From: Erpetoichthys calabaricus
Lineage: Eukaryota; Chordata; Cladistia; Polypteriformes; Polypteridae
DNA length: 64,000 nucleotides
Reading direction: 5' to 3'
Assembly: GCF_900747795.2 (NCBI RefSeq)
Contig: NC_041403.2
Coordinates: 76,070,951 to 76,134,950, forward strand
Shown: positions 1 through 8,951 of the stretch, piece by piece
How the letters are laid out: each line of letters starts with the position of its first letter
How positions within the stretch are numbered: position 1 is the stretch's first letter
Made by a program: the position numbers and the translations under genes
The notes under the pieces: model-generated
The model's database searches: none
The model's input: the letters and a program-made list of their open reading frames with translations, nothing else
What the model was told of the DNA's origin: nothing

Positions 1-1248
1 AGTTTTCTGTGCAGATTTTTGGAAAAACGAAAATGATGAAAGCTAAAATGTTTAACAGTGATAATTAAAAGTTGCAGTTCAATAAAACAAAATGTCTAAA
101 CAACTATATTGGATTTTAAAATCTACACATTAAACATGTTCTTTTATGGAGCTTTATTTAAGTGACCCAGTCTTCTCATTCAAATATGTGGTTCATGTAA
201 AACAGGAGTTACACAAATTATTCATTTCTAGATATTACTTTAACATTAAAATCCAGCTTTGAACATTTTCCTTTAGCTGTCCGGCATCATTTCACATATC
301 TAAGAGTCACAATTATAGATCTTACTAGCTTTTTCATGTTTACCTGATACTACCTAAGAGACTCACCATCACTAAAAGGAAGATTTGATCTAAAATCAGT
401 CTGCCTTTTCAATTGCATTCCAATTTATGTAAAAGACTTAACAGAAACTAAATGAAACAGACCAAGGTGCTGGTCACAAAAACCATTCTTTCAGCAACCA
501 AGAGGAAAACGTTTAGAGCTTTAGAGACATATGCATAAATAAAATATTTACATCTTTGTCACAGAAATAATTTATCACTGCATTTCTTCCATTATATGCC
601 ATGTCACAGGAATCTGTAAAAAGAACACTCCCTGCTTTATCCATTGTGGTGTCTCTACTGTATACTCCTAATATTGTAAGAGAAAGCACCTCAAAACTAC
701 ACCAGTGCTTCAATGATTATCTCATCGCTTCATAATCTAAAACAGCACTAGGAAATGAACACTGCAATTAGATTCTCTGACAATGAAGGAATATATTATT
801 GGTTCACAGAATACATTTTTTTCACAATATGCTCATAACATGATTCAATTCAGTTTAAAATTGATCAATGTGTTCCTCTGTTTTTCAGTTTATTATGCAA
901 AAATTATATCTCAGATTAGACTAGACTTACCAGGACATTTTTCACAAACATGATATCCTTAGTCATATATTATTCTGCTTTACAGGATGAATACAAACTT
1001 CCCTATTGTAATGTAATTTTCTGTACTATTTAAAATAAGAGAAAATTAAACTTACAATAACAAGAACACTAAAAACATTTTTCAACATATGGCATTCTTT
1101 TATTAATGTTATTCTCAGCAAGCACTCTTGCAGTAATTACTGAACAAGCTCCTACAGTGCAAGCCTTTAAACCAAACCACCTTTACCATAACTATCCCTT
1201 ATTCTACTCTCCTCACCTCCTTTATACTCTTTCACCCAAACATGCACA
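1..1248. other. AT-rich non-coding stretch, no gene seen
   Basis: No ORF here resembles a known protein, and no repeat with clear ends was seen. The sequence is AT-rich with short random ORFs only. It ends at the 8-bp duplication that precedes the Harbinger element. Confidence 0.5.
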
Positions 1249-1256
1249 CTCTAGAT
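1249..1256. repeat. 8-bp target-site duplication CTCTAGAT, left copy
   Basis: The identical octamer occurs at 3737..3744, directly after the hAT right terminus. Eight bp is the duplication length made by hAT transposases. Together the two copies bracket the Harbinger element plus the hAT element as one block. Confidence 0.75.
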
Positions 1257-1429
1257 CGGGGGGTATTTTTTGTACGTCACTTAAATCATCCGAGATCAGG
1301 TGCCTCATCTTGGATAAGTTAATGCCGGTAACACTCATCCGGGATAGGTCGGTTTTTCAAACGCAGCCGTGTATTAGATTAGTCTAGCTGGATTTAATCA
1401 TTCGAGATGAATGCGCGCGCCTGCGCTGA

Positions 1430-2275
1430 GTGAAAAGCCCATATTTATTGAGTCTAGAAAACATGATCAGCAAGTCTTTGATAGGCTGCAACAAAATGAC
1501 GAAAGAACGGGCGCATTTTTTTTTCACACACGCGGCGCAAGACCTTTTATTCAAAGGACACGAGGAATTTCAAGATTTAATATACACAAGGGGTAACACT
1601 GCAAAAGCAGCCCAGACCAGAAAAGACGGGTGGCAAAAAGTGGCCGAAAAAATTAAACGCTAAAAAGTGTACATTGTACTTACTGAATGCAGCGTTTCAT
1701 TTCCTATGTGTCAGATTAATTATTATTTAATATGTCATAATTCCAGATCAAACGTGAGCACAAGGAGAACATGGGAACAGGTTAAAGTGAAGTACAAGAA
1801 TATACTTCAAACTGGTAAATATTGGTATATAACTATTTAAAGAATTGTTGACATAAAGAATCATATATAATATAAAAAACATTAATTTTAAAGCTAATAA
1901 GGAGGCAGACAAGCAAAAAACAGGTGGAGGTCCACGCGGTCCAGACCTAACCCCTGCAGAAGAGTTGGCTCTCCAGCAAAATGCCCATCGCCCTGTTTCT
2001 GAGGGCATTCCAGGGGGAAGCTCCTCCTCAGAACCAGTGGCAGGAAGCAGTGGTCATTTCATTTCAGGTAAAGGATGGTCATTGCATATTTGTCCTCCAT
2101 GTGTGCCATAGGTATGTTCCATATAGCCCTCTTTTTTGTTGGGTCAGTTGCAGGGAATGTCATATCCCTTGAACCTGTGTCTGACCAACGAGATATTGAC
2201 AAAGGTCAAATATTTGACGAAGACACTGTGTCTGATTATTCATCAGGAGGAGAGGTACATTTTCCAAATAATGTT
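1430..2275 (+). pseudogene. Harbinger Myb/SANT-like DNA-binding protein remnant
   Basis: The first segment (1430..1663, with an internal Met at 1496) gives a trihelix/SANT-like helix region ending GWQKVAEKIKR. Further on, near 1750..1810, another reading gives TWEQVKVKYKNILQTGK, the third helix typical of Harbinger-encoded Myb-like proteins. At about 1895..2065 follows the usual GGGP...LTPAEELAL linker and a PGGSSSSEP tail. About 2160..2275 encodes an acidic DEDTVSDYSSGG patch. In this superfamily the protein binds the element ends and helps import the transposase. The pieces lie in different frames or are separated by an intron, so the copy is probably not functional. Confidence 0.65.
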
Positions 2276-2424
2276 TGATCAAACTCCACTCTGATCAGTC
2301 CCATGTGCCCCAATCACATTTGGAAATCCTGGTAATGAGAATGTTAGGCTGATTGAGATTCTTCATGGAACTGTGGGTGTTTTAGCCTGTGTATTACCTA
2401 CTGCAATGGCATGAAACGCCTCTT

Positions 2425-2838
2425 TTATTTTGTCTGCACACACAGATGTCCAGGAAACACTATGAAAACCCGAAGGAAATATTTCAGAGCCAAACAGACT
2501 TTACGAATTGCCTGGCAAACTGCACTTTTAGTTAGATTTTCCGCATTGCCTACAGTATATAAAAAAGTGCTGCTTGTAAAAAACCTCAAAGCAATGCATA
2601 CTGTCTGTGTGGTTGTGATAGCCCGACTTCGCCTAGTTTGACTTCGAATATAAGGTGCTAATAAATCTTTGAGGTACAATATTCCCCCTCGGCTAAAGCA
2701 GTATCTTTCGAAAAGAATTTCCTCCAGGAGCAATAAAGGATCTTGCCGATCACGCAAAACCCTCTCTATATGAAATTCTCTTCGTATAATTTGTGCACCA
2801 ATATCAATTGGTCGCTCATTCATGAACGGCGAAGCCAT
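2425..2838 (-). pseudogene. HARBI1-like Harbinger transposase, N-terminal part only
   Basis: Read from the ATG at 2838, an open frame of about 138 residues runs MASPFMNERP, then ERVLRDRQDPLLLL, RYCFSRGGILYLKDLL, VCIALRFF, GNAENLTKSAVCQAIRKVC and FIVFPGH. These are the landmark blocks of the HARBI1-like nuclease N-terminal half, including the helix-turn-helix-like AENL...VCRAIRKV region. The DDE catalytic domain expected downstream (about 200 further residues) is absent before the Myb-like gene, consistent with an internal deletion. Host HARBI1 itself is unlikely, because the frame lies between transposon inverted repeats. Confidence 0.75.
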
Positions 2839-3055
2839 GACTGGATGACTTCCACGCACCGTCACTGATTACGTGTGTAAACTAATCCTTGTTTATGTAG
2901 AACAAACCTGCTCCAAGCAGGTTTGAGGATTAGGATGTGTTGCTATGACAACACTTCCAGAAAGAGTTTTGAAAAACCGACAGATCCAGGATCAGGCCAA
3001 ATCGTCAACAATTACATGTGGCTAAATGACTAATCCATGTACGAAAAATACCCCC

Positions 3056-3736
3056 CAGGGGTCTCCAACTTCAATCCTGGAGAGCTACTGTGGCTGCTGG
3101 TTTTCATTCTAACCCTTTTCTTAATTAGTGACCAGATTCTACTGCTAATCAAATCTTTGCCTTAATTTTAATTACTGATGCACAACTTAAGACTCAGGCC
3201 CCTTAATTATTTAGTTTTTCCTTAATTAGCAACCAAATAATATTAAGATACAAAATGTACCAACACATAAACAACAACCTGCGCCCATCACACAGTAACT
3301 GAAAATAAAGAAAGGTGAAGGCCTCAGTAATGTTGATCAGCTCAGGTCCACAAAACATTTTGACAGCGCCCTTAAAAAAGAAAATCAACAGTTTTGGAAA
3401 TGTCTGCCATGGCAGAATAAGTGCCATGGAATTAAATAATGGGTTTAATTAGCAACTAAAATTGGCTTCAAATTAATACACTGAATGAAGTGAAGTTGGT
3501 TAGAGTTTAATGCCCCAACTTAGTTGGTCATCTGTTGGCTCACTTCACATCAAATTTATGTTTAGGTGCCGTTTCTGGAACAAAGAATCAATTCAGCGGT
3601 CAGAGTCTCAAAAAAAGTCAATTAAAATAAAGGGAAATAGTTAATTAGCAGCAAAAACTGGTCACTAAGTAAGAAAAAAGTTAGAATGAAAACCTGCAGC
3701 CATAGTAGCTCTCCAGGACTGGAGTTGGAGACCCTG
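3056..3736. mobile_element. Non-autonomous hAT element
   Basis: The left end CAGGGGTCTCCAACTTCAAT and the right end read backwards, CAGGGTCTCCAACTCCAGT, are inverted repeats that stay similar for about 60 bp (CCTGGAGAGCTACTRTGGCTG and onward). Flanking octamers CTCTAGAT (1249 and 3737) fit hAT, but the left one is displaced by the Harbinger element. There is no transposase; the 681-bp interior is AT-rich. A relative with the same ends sits at 22134..22810 and a one-ended relic at 45690..45806. Confidence 0.8.
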
Positions 3737-3744
3737 CTCTAGAT

Positions 3745-4385
3745 TAAGTACTTCCATTAGCTGTGGATGCTTTACTAAATTGTAATGTTTTACATTGCAT
3801 CATATTTAGATAACAAAAATCAATAAAATACTCGCGCGTGCGCACCCTCCCTCCTTAATGTTTACCTTTTTGGCAGCTTCAGCGCCCTGCCCCTTGGAAT
3901 GGGGGGGTTTCTTGTTTCGTCTACCCAGCATGTCAACTCACCAGGCAGGCTCACCAGTCAAGTAACAGCTGAGACAGTAGCCCTAAATATGGAGGAAAAC
4001 ATTAAAAGGAATACAAAGACGGATGCGCGTAATCTGAAAGTTTTACATAGGCGTAACTCAGTAACGTTGAATAAAATAATTTGGAAGGGATTATGTTTAC
4101 ATTGTAAATACTATATAGTGAGATATTTCTAAATGAGGCCATTAGTAAAGTCGTCTTAATTTGCAACTTATTTGTTCAAAGGACAGCAATACATAGGGCG
4201 GGACGGCCGGTGTTCATTTTTTAATGTCATAGTACATTACAGTACCACGGTGTCCGCAATATATGGATATACAAAATGCGTCAAAATATTTCTAGCAAAC
4301 AATAGTGAATGTACTCTATGTCTAACTTACAGAACATGTATTTGTAAACGATAATTACCTTTGGGGTACTTCACTTCCTTCGTAC
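3745..4385. other. Non-coding stretch before a CpG-rich patch
   Basis: No gene or repeat was recognised. CpG content rises after about 4380 towards the promoter-like patch. Confidence 0.4.
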
Positions 4386-4556
4386 TTACGTTTTGTAAGA
4401 TACGTGTGGCACTCCCGCTCCGAGGAACCAACAACGAGTTGCGTGTCGTGAGACAGGACAGGTAGCACGTGACTTTCAGCCGCAACACCCTTTCTACGCC
4501 ACGCCCACCGGAAGAAAACGCCGGGGCAGACTGGCAGACTTGCACGGACGGCTGCG
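4386..4556 (+). promoter_or_regulatory. CpG-rich promoter-like patch
   Basis: In an otherwise AT-rich setting this stretch has many CpGs and motifs common in vertebrate housekeeping promoters: an E-box GCACGTGAC near 4465, an ETS-type ACCGGAAG near 4507, and a YY1-like GCGATGGCGCG at the ATG at 4557. No TATA box is seen. It could drive the small ORF that follows or a first exon spliced further downstream. It is called by composition and motifs only. Confidence 0.35.
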
Positions 4557-4718
4557 ATGGCGCGCCGACTAGTGCCACCCAACGGAAACTGGCGGATGGT
4601 GTTCAGTACCTTCGTTGTATTCGGCTCTTGTTTGTGTCCTCCCATACTGCCTACAAAACAAGAAACACCCAGTGGTTTTGAGTCCAGAATGAAAATAGTC
4701 TTCCTCATATGCGGATGA
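4557..4718 (+). CDS. Possible small protein or first coding exon, 53 codons
   Basis: The ATG at 4557 lies just downstream of the promoter-like patch and opens 53 codons before TGA: MARRLVPPNGNWRMVF, then a short hydrophobic run STFVVFGSCLCPPIL, then a polar tail ending KIVFLICG. A basic N-terminus followed by one hydrophobic segment would suit a small membrane or mitochondrial protein, but I do not recognise the family. It could equally be the first exon of a spliced gene or chance. No strong in-frame splice donor is evident. Confidence 0.25.
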   Translation: MARRLVPPNGNWRMVFSTFVVFGSCLCPPILPTKQETPSGFESRMKIVFLICG

Positions 4719-4966
4719 TATATTAGTACTCTGAAAATTTAGAATAAGCTTGCCTTGAGAGGCAGATGGAATTACGAAAGCTCTATTCAGAAATATTTTA
4801 ATAGCTCTGGTAGTTTACACTGAGATATTTGACTTGTGTGAATCATAATTTGCACAGCACAACTACAGTATTCAATCAATGATGCTCTGAAAATACTTCC
4901 ATAGTTAGTAATGAGGATTTTTTTTTCCAGTTTAACCTTTCTATTAACATCAGGACCAACAGTCAG

Positions 4967-5234
4967 TCATTTTCTAACCAGCTTAGTCTTGAACAGGGTT
5001 GTGGGAGTCTGCTGGAGCCTATCCCAGCTAACATAGCGCACAAGGCAAGGATAAACCCTAAAGAGGGTGCCAGTCTGTTGCAGAGCAAACACACACACAC
5101 TCCCCAGCCACACACTAGGACAAATTTAGGGCAAATCTGAGTAGTGAGATAAGCGCTATATAAATGTAAAGGGTTATTATTATTATTATTATTGCAAGGC
5201 AGCAGCATTACCACAGAGCCACTGTGCCACCTGT
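4967..5234 (-). repeat. Old tRNA-derived SINE copy, antisense
   Basis: It carries the landmarks of the window's main SINE in reverse: CTGCTGGAGCCTATCCCAGC, then GCACAAGGCAAGG, CACACACTAGGACAAATTTA, and GCAGCAGCATTACCAC...CACTGTGCCACC at the head. Divergence is far higher than in the copies at 10960 or 43666. The middle is replaced by a different 3'-end motif, AAGCGCTATATAAATGTAAA with a (TTA)n run at 5177..5193, so a second short retroposon end may be nested there. Confidence 0.6.
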
Positions 5235-5476
5235 TAGGGCAAACAGTACATGCAAATTACATTTAACACAGAATATTCGTAACTCCAGAGAATGTTAGCT
5301 TTATCAGAAGCACAGCTTATTCTGGCAGTTATTCATCTGAAAGAAAACCAACTACAAGTGCTGCATATTTATTAACTAGCAGGGGTGCCTGGCACTGCCT
5401 AGGAAGGAATAAAGTGCAGATGAACTCACTAAGTAAATTCTTGGGGGGTGGGGGGGGTGGAGTATTTTAGCCCCAA

Positions 5477-6010
5477 ATGAAAATTTCACTGACTAAACTC
5501 ACCCTGAGGAGCAACTTTGTGTACCTGTTCCAATTTGAGACAGAGTACAGTAGTCAGGTGGATAACTTTGTTTCTTGGAGCAAAGAGAATTGTCTGCATC
5601 TTAACATCAGCAAAAACAACTTTTGCCACACCAAAGAGCCTCTATGTCCGGTCACTGTACAGGGAGTGGATGTAGAGGTGATCCACTCCTACAAATACTT
5701 GGGGGTCCACATTAATGACAGGTTGGACTGGTCTCAGAACACAGAGGAACTATATAAGAAAGGGCAGAGCAGGCTCTTCTTCCTTAGGAGACTGCGTTAC
5801 TTTAAAAATCTGTGATGGCCAGTGCAGTTTTCTGCGCTGTGATGTGTTGGGCAGGTAACATCACTTCAAGAGAGGCCCACCGAATAAACAAGCTAATTAA
5901 AAGAGCAGGGTCATTTATGGGACACACTCTGGACCCCTGTGGTAGTAGCAAAGGAGAGAATTAAAACAAAACTGACTTCCATTATGAACAATGCTGCACA
6001 TCCTCTCTCC
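5477..6010 (+). mobile_element. LINE reverse-transcriptase 3' fragment (CR1/L2/Rex1-like)
   Basis: The frame 5477..5815 contains QVDNFVSWSKENCLHLNISK, VEVIHSYKYLGVHINDRLDW and KKGQSRLFFLRRLRYF, the hallmark YLGVHI...LDW...FLRRLR block after the palm domain of fish non-LTR retrotransposons. Past the stop, further pieces match ASAVFCAVMCW-like and LINKLIKRAGSFMG-like segments in shifted frames. It is a dead, 5'-truncated copy. A related 3' part lies antisense at 59091..59600. Confidence 0.8.
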
Positions 6011-6163
6011 GCTAAACTTACAGTATGTACTTTCAGCCAACAAATTATTCAGCAGAAGTGTCAAGAAATGTCACAGGGGCTCCTTTACACCAACAGCAAT
6101 ATGCCTGCATAATGCCTAACTGTGATTGTGACTGTCAAGTCATAAGTTTTCTTTACTTTCTTT

Positions 6164-6275
6164 TTGTAGTACTAGGGTGTTGTAGAAGGGGCCTGTGTTG
6201 CCTCGAAAGCTTGCATATTGTAATCTTTTTAGTTAGCCAATAAAAGGTGTCATTTTGCTTGGCTTTTCTCTACTT
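6164..6275 (+). repeat. Interspersed repeat, unclassified (copy 1)
   Basis: The stretch with GTACTAGGGTGTTGTA, GGGGCCTG..TTGCCTCGAAAG, CTTGCATATTGTAATCTTTT, AGCCAATAAAAGGTGTCATT and TTGCTTGGCTTTTCTC recurs in inverse orientation at 14998..15140, and its first part near 41430..41470. I do not know the class. The AATAAA-like core suggests a retroelement 3' end. Confidence 0.6.
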
Positions 6276-7510
6276 TCTTTCTTTTTAAATTTGTCTTCCT
6301 TTTTGGTTATTCTGGTGAGTGTTCAGACCACAGTGTGTGCAAAAAGGCCAAATTTCTTCCTGGCACAAAAATAAACTTCTATCTTCTATCTGCTATTTCC
6401 AAATCACAAAAACACCTCCTGAGGCATGTCCCACATAAAGCACAATTGAGGTCAAATTTTGATCGAAACATAGGTCATCTGTTACACCATTTGTTCATGC
6501 TCCTCTTTTGCCAGAACACTTGTGGAGGTATTTTGGATTATTGTCCTGATAAGAGTTCAAATAAGCACAAGCCATTTTGGATGGTTTGTCAATTTAGAAT
6601 ACTGTGACAGCATGCTGGTTTAGCCTGACTTCCGTTCTAAATAAATTGCTTACAGTAAGTCAGGAAATCACCTCACCCCATCAACCCTCTTCCCCCAGTG
6701 CTTCTTGGAGAGAACCACACATGCAGAGAAGATGACAAGATGATGTCTGCATCTTGTGATTATGCAGTGGAAGGAACCGAGAATCTCATATTTAAACTCA
6801 TCAAACAAAAGGGCAGAACTCCACTGATGCCCATTGCCTGGGTTAATTGGCCCAAAGAAGTATCTTCTCATTATTTATCTCCTTCAGTAGTGGTCTCTGC
6901 AAAAATTCTATGAGAAAGGCCCAATGCACACAGTCTCCTCTAAACAATTGATGCTACTAAGTATACAGCTTGAACTCAGTGAAGCATTTATTTGGGCTGT
7001 ACTTTGAGGCTGAAGGCTCTGACAAACTTTGAGTAACTCTTTGTGTGCCTTTTCACAGGTGGTCCTCATAAAAAGCAGTCTATACCACTGCACTTATGGT
7101 TTGTGCAAAGGCAATTAAAAAAACTTTCAAAGTCCTTGACATTTTCTACATTGACTGAGCTTCTTTCCTTAAAGTGATGATGTAACACCGTTTCTCTTTG
7201 ATATATTGAGACATCCATGTGCTATTATGGATTATAACGCCAGATAATTTGCCTAATATATTTGTATATACTTTTCAGGATTAAACTTATTCTTTAACAA
7301 ATAAAAACGTATTACTGAATATTGTAATTAACAAAAAACGTGTATCTTATTCATCAAAATGCTTATTAACTCTCTGTATTCAAACAGATTCGACTGCGGA
7401 CGTTCATCTCTCTTTCCTGCAGAAGACACGACTTCTAACCTCCCTTTCTGTTTGCATCGATTCGCCAAGCAGATGAATCTCACAGTACTTTCTGCACTAA
7501 GTAAAAGCTT
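6276..7510. other. Unique non-coding sequence upstream of the P-type element
   Basis: Several short ORFs occur but none resembles a known protein. Composition shifts to CpG-rich after about 7385, approaching the NRF1-type motif. Confidence 0.4.
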
Positions 7511-7521
7511 TGCGCATGCGC
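7511..7521. promoter_or_regulatory. NRF1-type motif TGCGCATGCGC
   Basis: A perfect copy of the palindromic NRF1 consensus sits in a CpG-rich segment 14 bp before the P-type element duplication. NRF1 sites are typical of CpG promoters. It lies about 1.4 kb from the CDC20 start region, but only about 240 bp away if the P-type element is removed, so it may be part of the ancestral CDC20 or divergent promoter. Confidence 0.5.
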
Positions 7522-7646
7522 GCATGGTCAGGCCGGTAGAACCATAGACATAGAATTACTAAACGCCTCATGACCAGCAGCTTCGTACGTCAACGTCGCC
7601 GCCATATTGCGAGTGGCACTACTGTGCAGTAAAGTAGTGGATAAAG

Positions 7647-7725
7647 ATGCCTCACGCATGTGCTGCTTGGGATTGTACAAACCGCTGTACGCTCCAAACC
7701 AGATCACAGGGATTACATTTCATAG
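7647..7725 (+). pseudogene. THAP zinc-finger first exon of P-type transposase
   Basis: The frame MPHACAAWDCTNRC...GLHF starts right inside the left inverted repeat and ends at a good donor (ATAG|GTAAAG). An initiator Met-Pro, Cys5 and Cys10, NR, and a G-x-HF block are the start of the C2CH THAP fold, whose remaining Cys and His normally come from the next exon. That exon was not found. It could be captured as a host exon, but its place just inside transposon ends makes a P-type transposase origin more likely. Confidence 0.7.
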
Positions 7726-8002
7726 GTAAAGATGAACAATTGTTTTGGTTATATTTGGTCATTAGAAAATCCCGTTTTATAATCTTAACTCTAGCTACGC
7801 CAGGCTAAGAGAGCAAAGCTATGCATTTATGTGCTCAAATGAGCCTCCAAACAACGTTTTGACTAAACGTATTTAGTCACTATGTAGATTGTTGTTAGCT
7901 GTTAACATTTCTCAAACTTTGAAAGTTTCTCAAAGAAATCCACCTCAGGAAGCAGTGGAAGGTAGCCCTTAGTCGGGATTTTGAGAAAGCTGTCCTGTGA
8001 TG

Positions 8003-8227
8003 TTCTCCCCGTGTTTGCATGGGTTTCCTCCCACAGTCCAAAGACATGCAGGTTAGGTGAATTGGCGATTCTAAATTGGCCCTAGTGTGTGCTTGGTGTG
8101 TGTCCTGCGGTGGGTTGGCACCCTGCCCGGGATTGGTTCCTGCCTTGTGCCCTGTTTTGGCTGGGATTGGCTCCAGCAGACCCCCGTGACCCTGTGTTCG
8201 GATTCAGCGGGTTGGAAAATGGATGGA
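8003..8227 (+). repeat. 5'-truncated tRNA-derived SINE inside P-type element
   Basis: The 12-mer TGTCCTGTGATG occurs at 7991..8002 and 8228..8239, a clean retroposition duplication. The body matches the window's main SINE from TTCTCCCCGTG onwards and ends in GGAAAATGGATGGA. The tRNA-like head is missing, as expected of 5' truncation during target-primed reverse transcription. Confidence 0.9.
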
Positions 8228-8239
8228 TGTCCTGTGATG

Positions 8240-8660
8240 TGTGCCGTGCTAGTTTGGTAACAGATGCTGTACCGGCACCATATGATCAAAGCTGTAACTT
8301 GATCACATTAAAAAACAAAGGTGGTTTGATGTTTCCTTCTGAGGGTACAGTCAAGGTAGTCAAAGTATCTGAGCGTGTAATCCAACAGTCGACGTTAGGG
8401 CAAGCTGTCAGTGTAACTTTGATCAATCAGTTTGTTCGGGCTGAGATTGGTTCAGATGATGTGTTTTTTTCTCAAGGAGCACATTGAGGAAACACAGTTT
8501 GAAATTGACAACCATCATTTTATGGTCATGTCTTTAGCTGTGTCTGTCTTCCACAAACTAAGGCTGCACCATATTGTCAGACGGAATACTCTCAAATTAC
8601 AGAGTGGCAACACACGCAAAAAGCTATTAAGACAGTTCAGTTTCTGTTGCCAAACTAGCA
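8240..8660 (+). pseudogene. P-type transposase C-terminal remnant
   Basis: Two overlapping frames carry it. The first gives LITLKNKGGLMFPSEGTVKVVKVSERVI, the second gives EIDNHHFMVMSLAVSVFHKLRLHHIVRR and RKKLLRQFSF. The order KGGL..PS...V.VSE.VI, then NHHF..M...V.VFHKLRLHH, then a basic RKKL block is what I associate with the C-terminal end of fish THAP/P-type transposases. At least one frameshift separates the two parts, and no catalytic residues are present. A host gene is unlikely because the fragment runs straight into the right inverted repeat. Confidence 0.65.
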
Positions 8661-8795
8661 CTGCACAGGGCGGCGACGTTGACGGACTATGCTACTGGTC
8701 ACGAGGCGTCTAGTAATTCTATGCCTATGGGTAGAACGGTTATCAAGGATGTGAATCTAATTTCTATAAGTACTTCCTGTGTCACACACGTGCTT

Positions 8796-8904
8796 CCAAT
8801 TAGCCAATTATAAGCCGTCTTCGAACGCCGTTGCCTCGGTGACGGTAAACTTTTTTGTTTTTGAACTGGCCAATCAGAGGAGCAACGCCGCGCCTTTTAA
8901 ATTT
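8796..8904 (+). promoter_or_regulatory. CDC20 promoter with CCAAT boxes and CHR-like elements
   Basis: CCAAT boxes lie at 8796..8800, 8804..8808 and 8870..8874; the last two are 66 bp apart, twice the roughly 33-bp spacing common for NF-Y sites. Candidate cell-cycle homology regions are TTCGAA at 8820..8825, TTTGAA at 8860..8865 and TTTAAA at 8896..8901, the last just behind a GC-rich, CDE-like stretch. Multiple NF-Y sites plus CDE/CHR recruit the DREAM and B-MYB/MuvB complexes to G2/M genes, including mammalian CDC20. The sites are seen; their use is inferred. Confidence 0.6.
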
Positions 8905-8951
8905 GCAAGCTGGGGTTCGTTATTTTCTCCCCACTCTTCTGACGAGTTGTG
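8905..8951 (+). other. CDC20: Probable non-coding first exon of CDC20
   Basis: The segment just after the CCAAT/CHR cluster ends in GTTGTG|GTAAGC, a strong donor at 8952. The next exon begins at 9731 after a poly-T tract and AAG, with the start codon 24 bases in. I recall the mammalian gene also having a leader exon. The exact start is not determinable from sequence; the left edge given is a guess. Confidence 0.45.

Larger units (their letters stand above)
1258..3055. mobile_element. PIF/Harbinger-type DNA transposon, decayed
   Basis: The two ends form imperfect terminal inverted repeats: the left begins with six G then TATTTTTT and GTAC, and the right end read backwards gives the same G-run, TATTTTT and CGTAC. 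The similarity continues inward to a shared GTCGGTTTTTCAAA block at about 1350 and 2985. Inside are the two gene types that define this superfamily: a Myb/SANT-like protein on the plus strand (1430..2275) and a HARBI1-like transposase N-terminus on the minus strand (2838..2425). The transposase lacks its catalytic half, so this copy is non-autonomous. No 3-bp target duplication could be seen, because the right end abuts a hAT element directly. Confidence 0.75.
7543..8729 (+). mobile_element. Deleted P-element-like DNA transposon with THAP exon
   Basis: The octamer GGTAGAAC is repeated exactly at 7535..7542 and 8730..8737, the 8-bp duplication made by P-superfamily (and hAT) transposases. Between them are long terminal inverted repeats, 7543..7629 and 8661..8729, beginning CATAGACATAGAATTACTA / CATAGGCATAGAATTACTA, with only scattered differences and one 18-bp gap. 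Inside are a THAP-domain first exon (7647..7725) and a C-terminal transposase piece (8240..8660); the catalytic centre is missing. A SINE (8003..8227) inserted later. THAP domain, 8-bp duplication and transposase C-terminus together point to the P superfamily. Confidence 0.8.

Noticed and set aside
4355-4708. 117-codon minus-strand frame across the CpG patch
   Set aside because: No recognisable domain, low-information basic/Ser-rich sequence; it is antisense to the more plausible ATG at 4557.
8089-8713. Possible host gene with 132- and 93-codon frames
   Set aside because: The frame starts inside a SINE and continues into a P-type transposase remnant between transposon arms.
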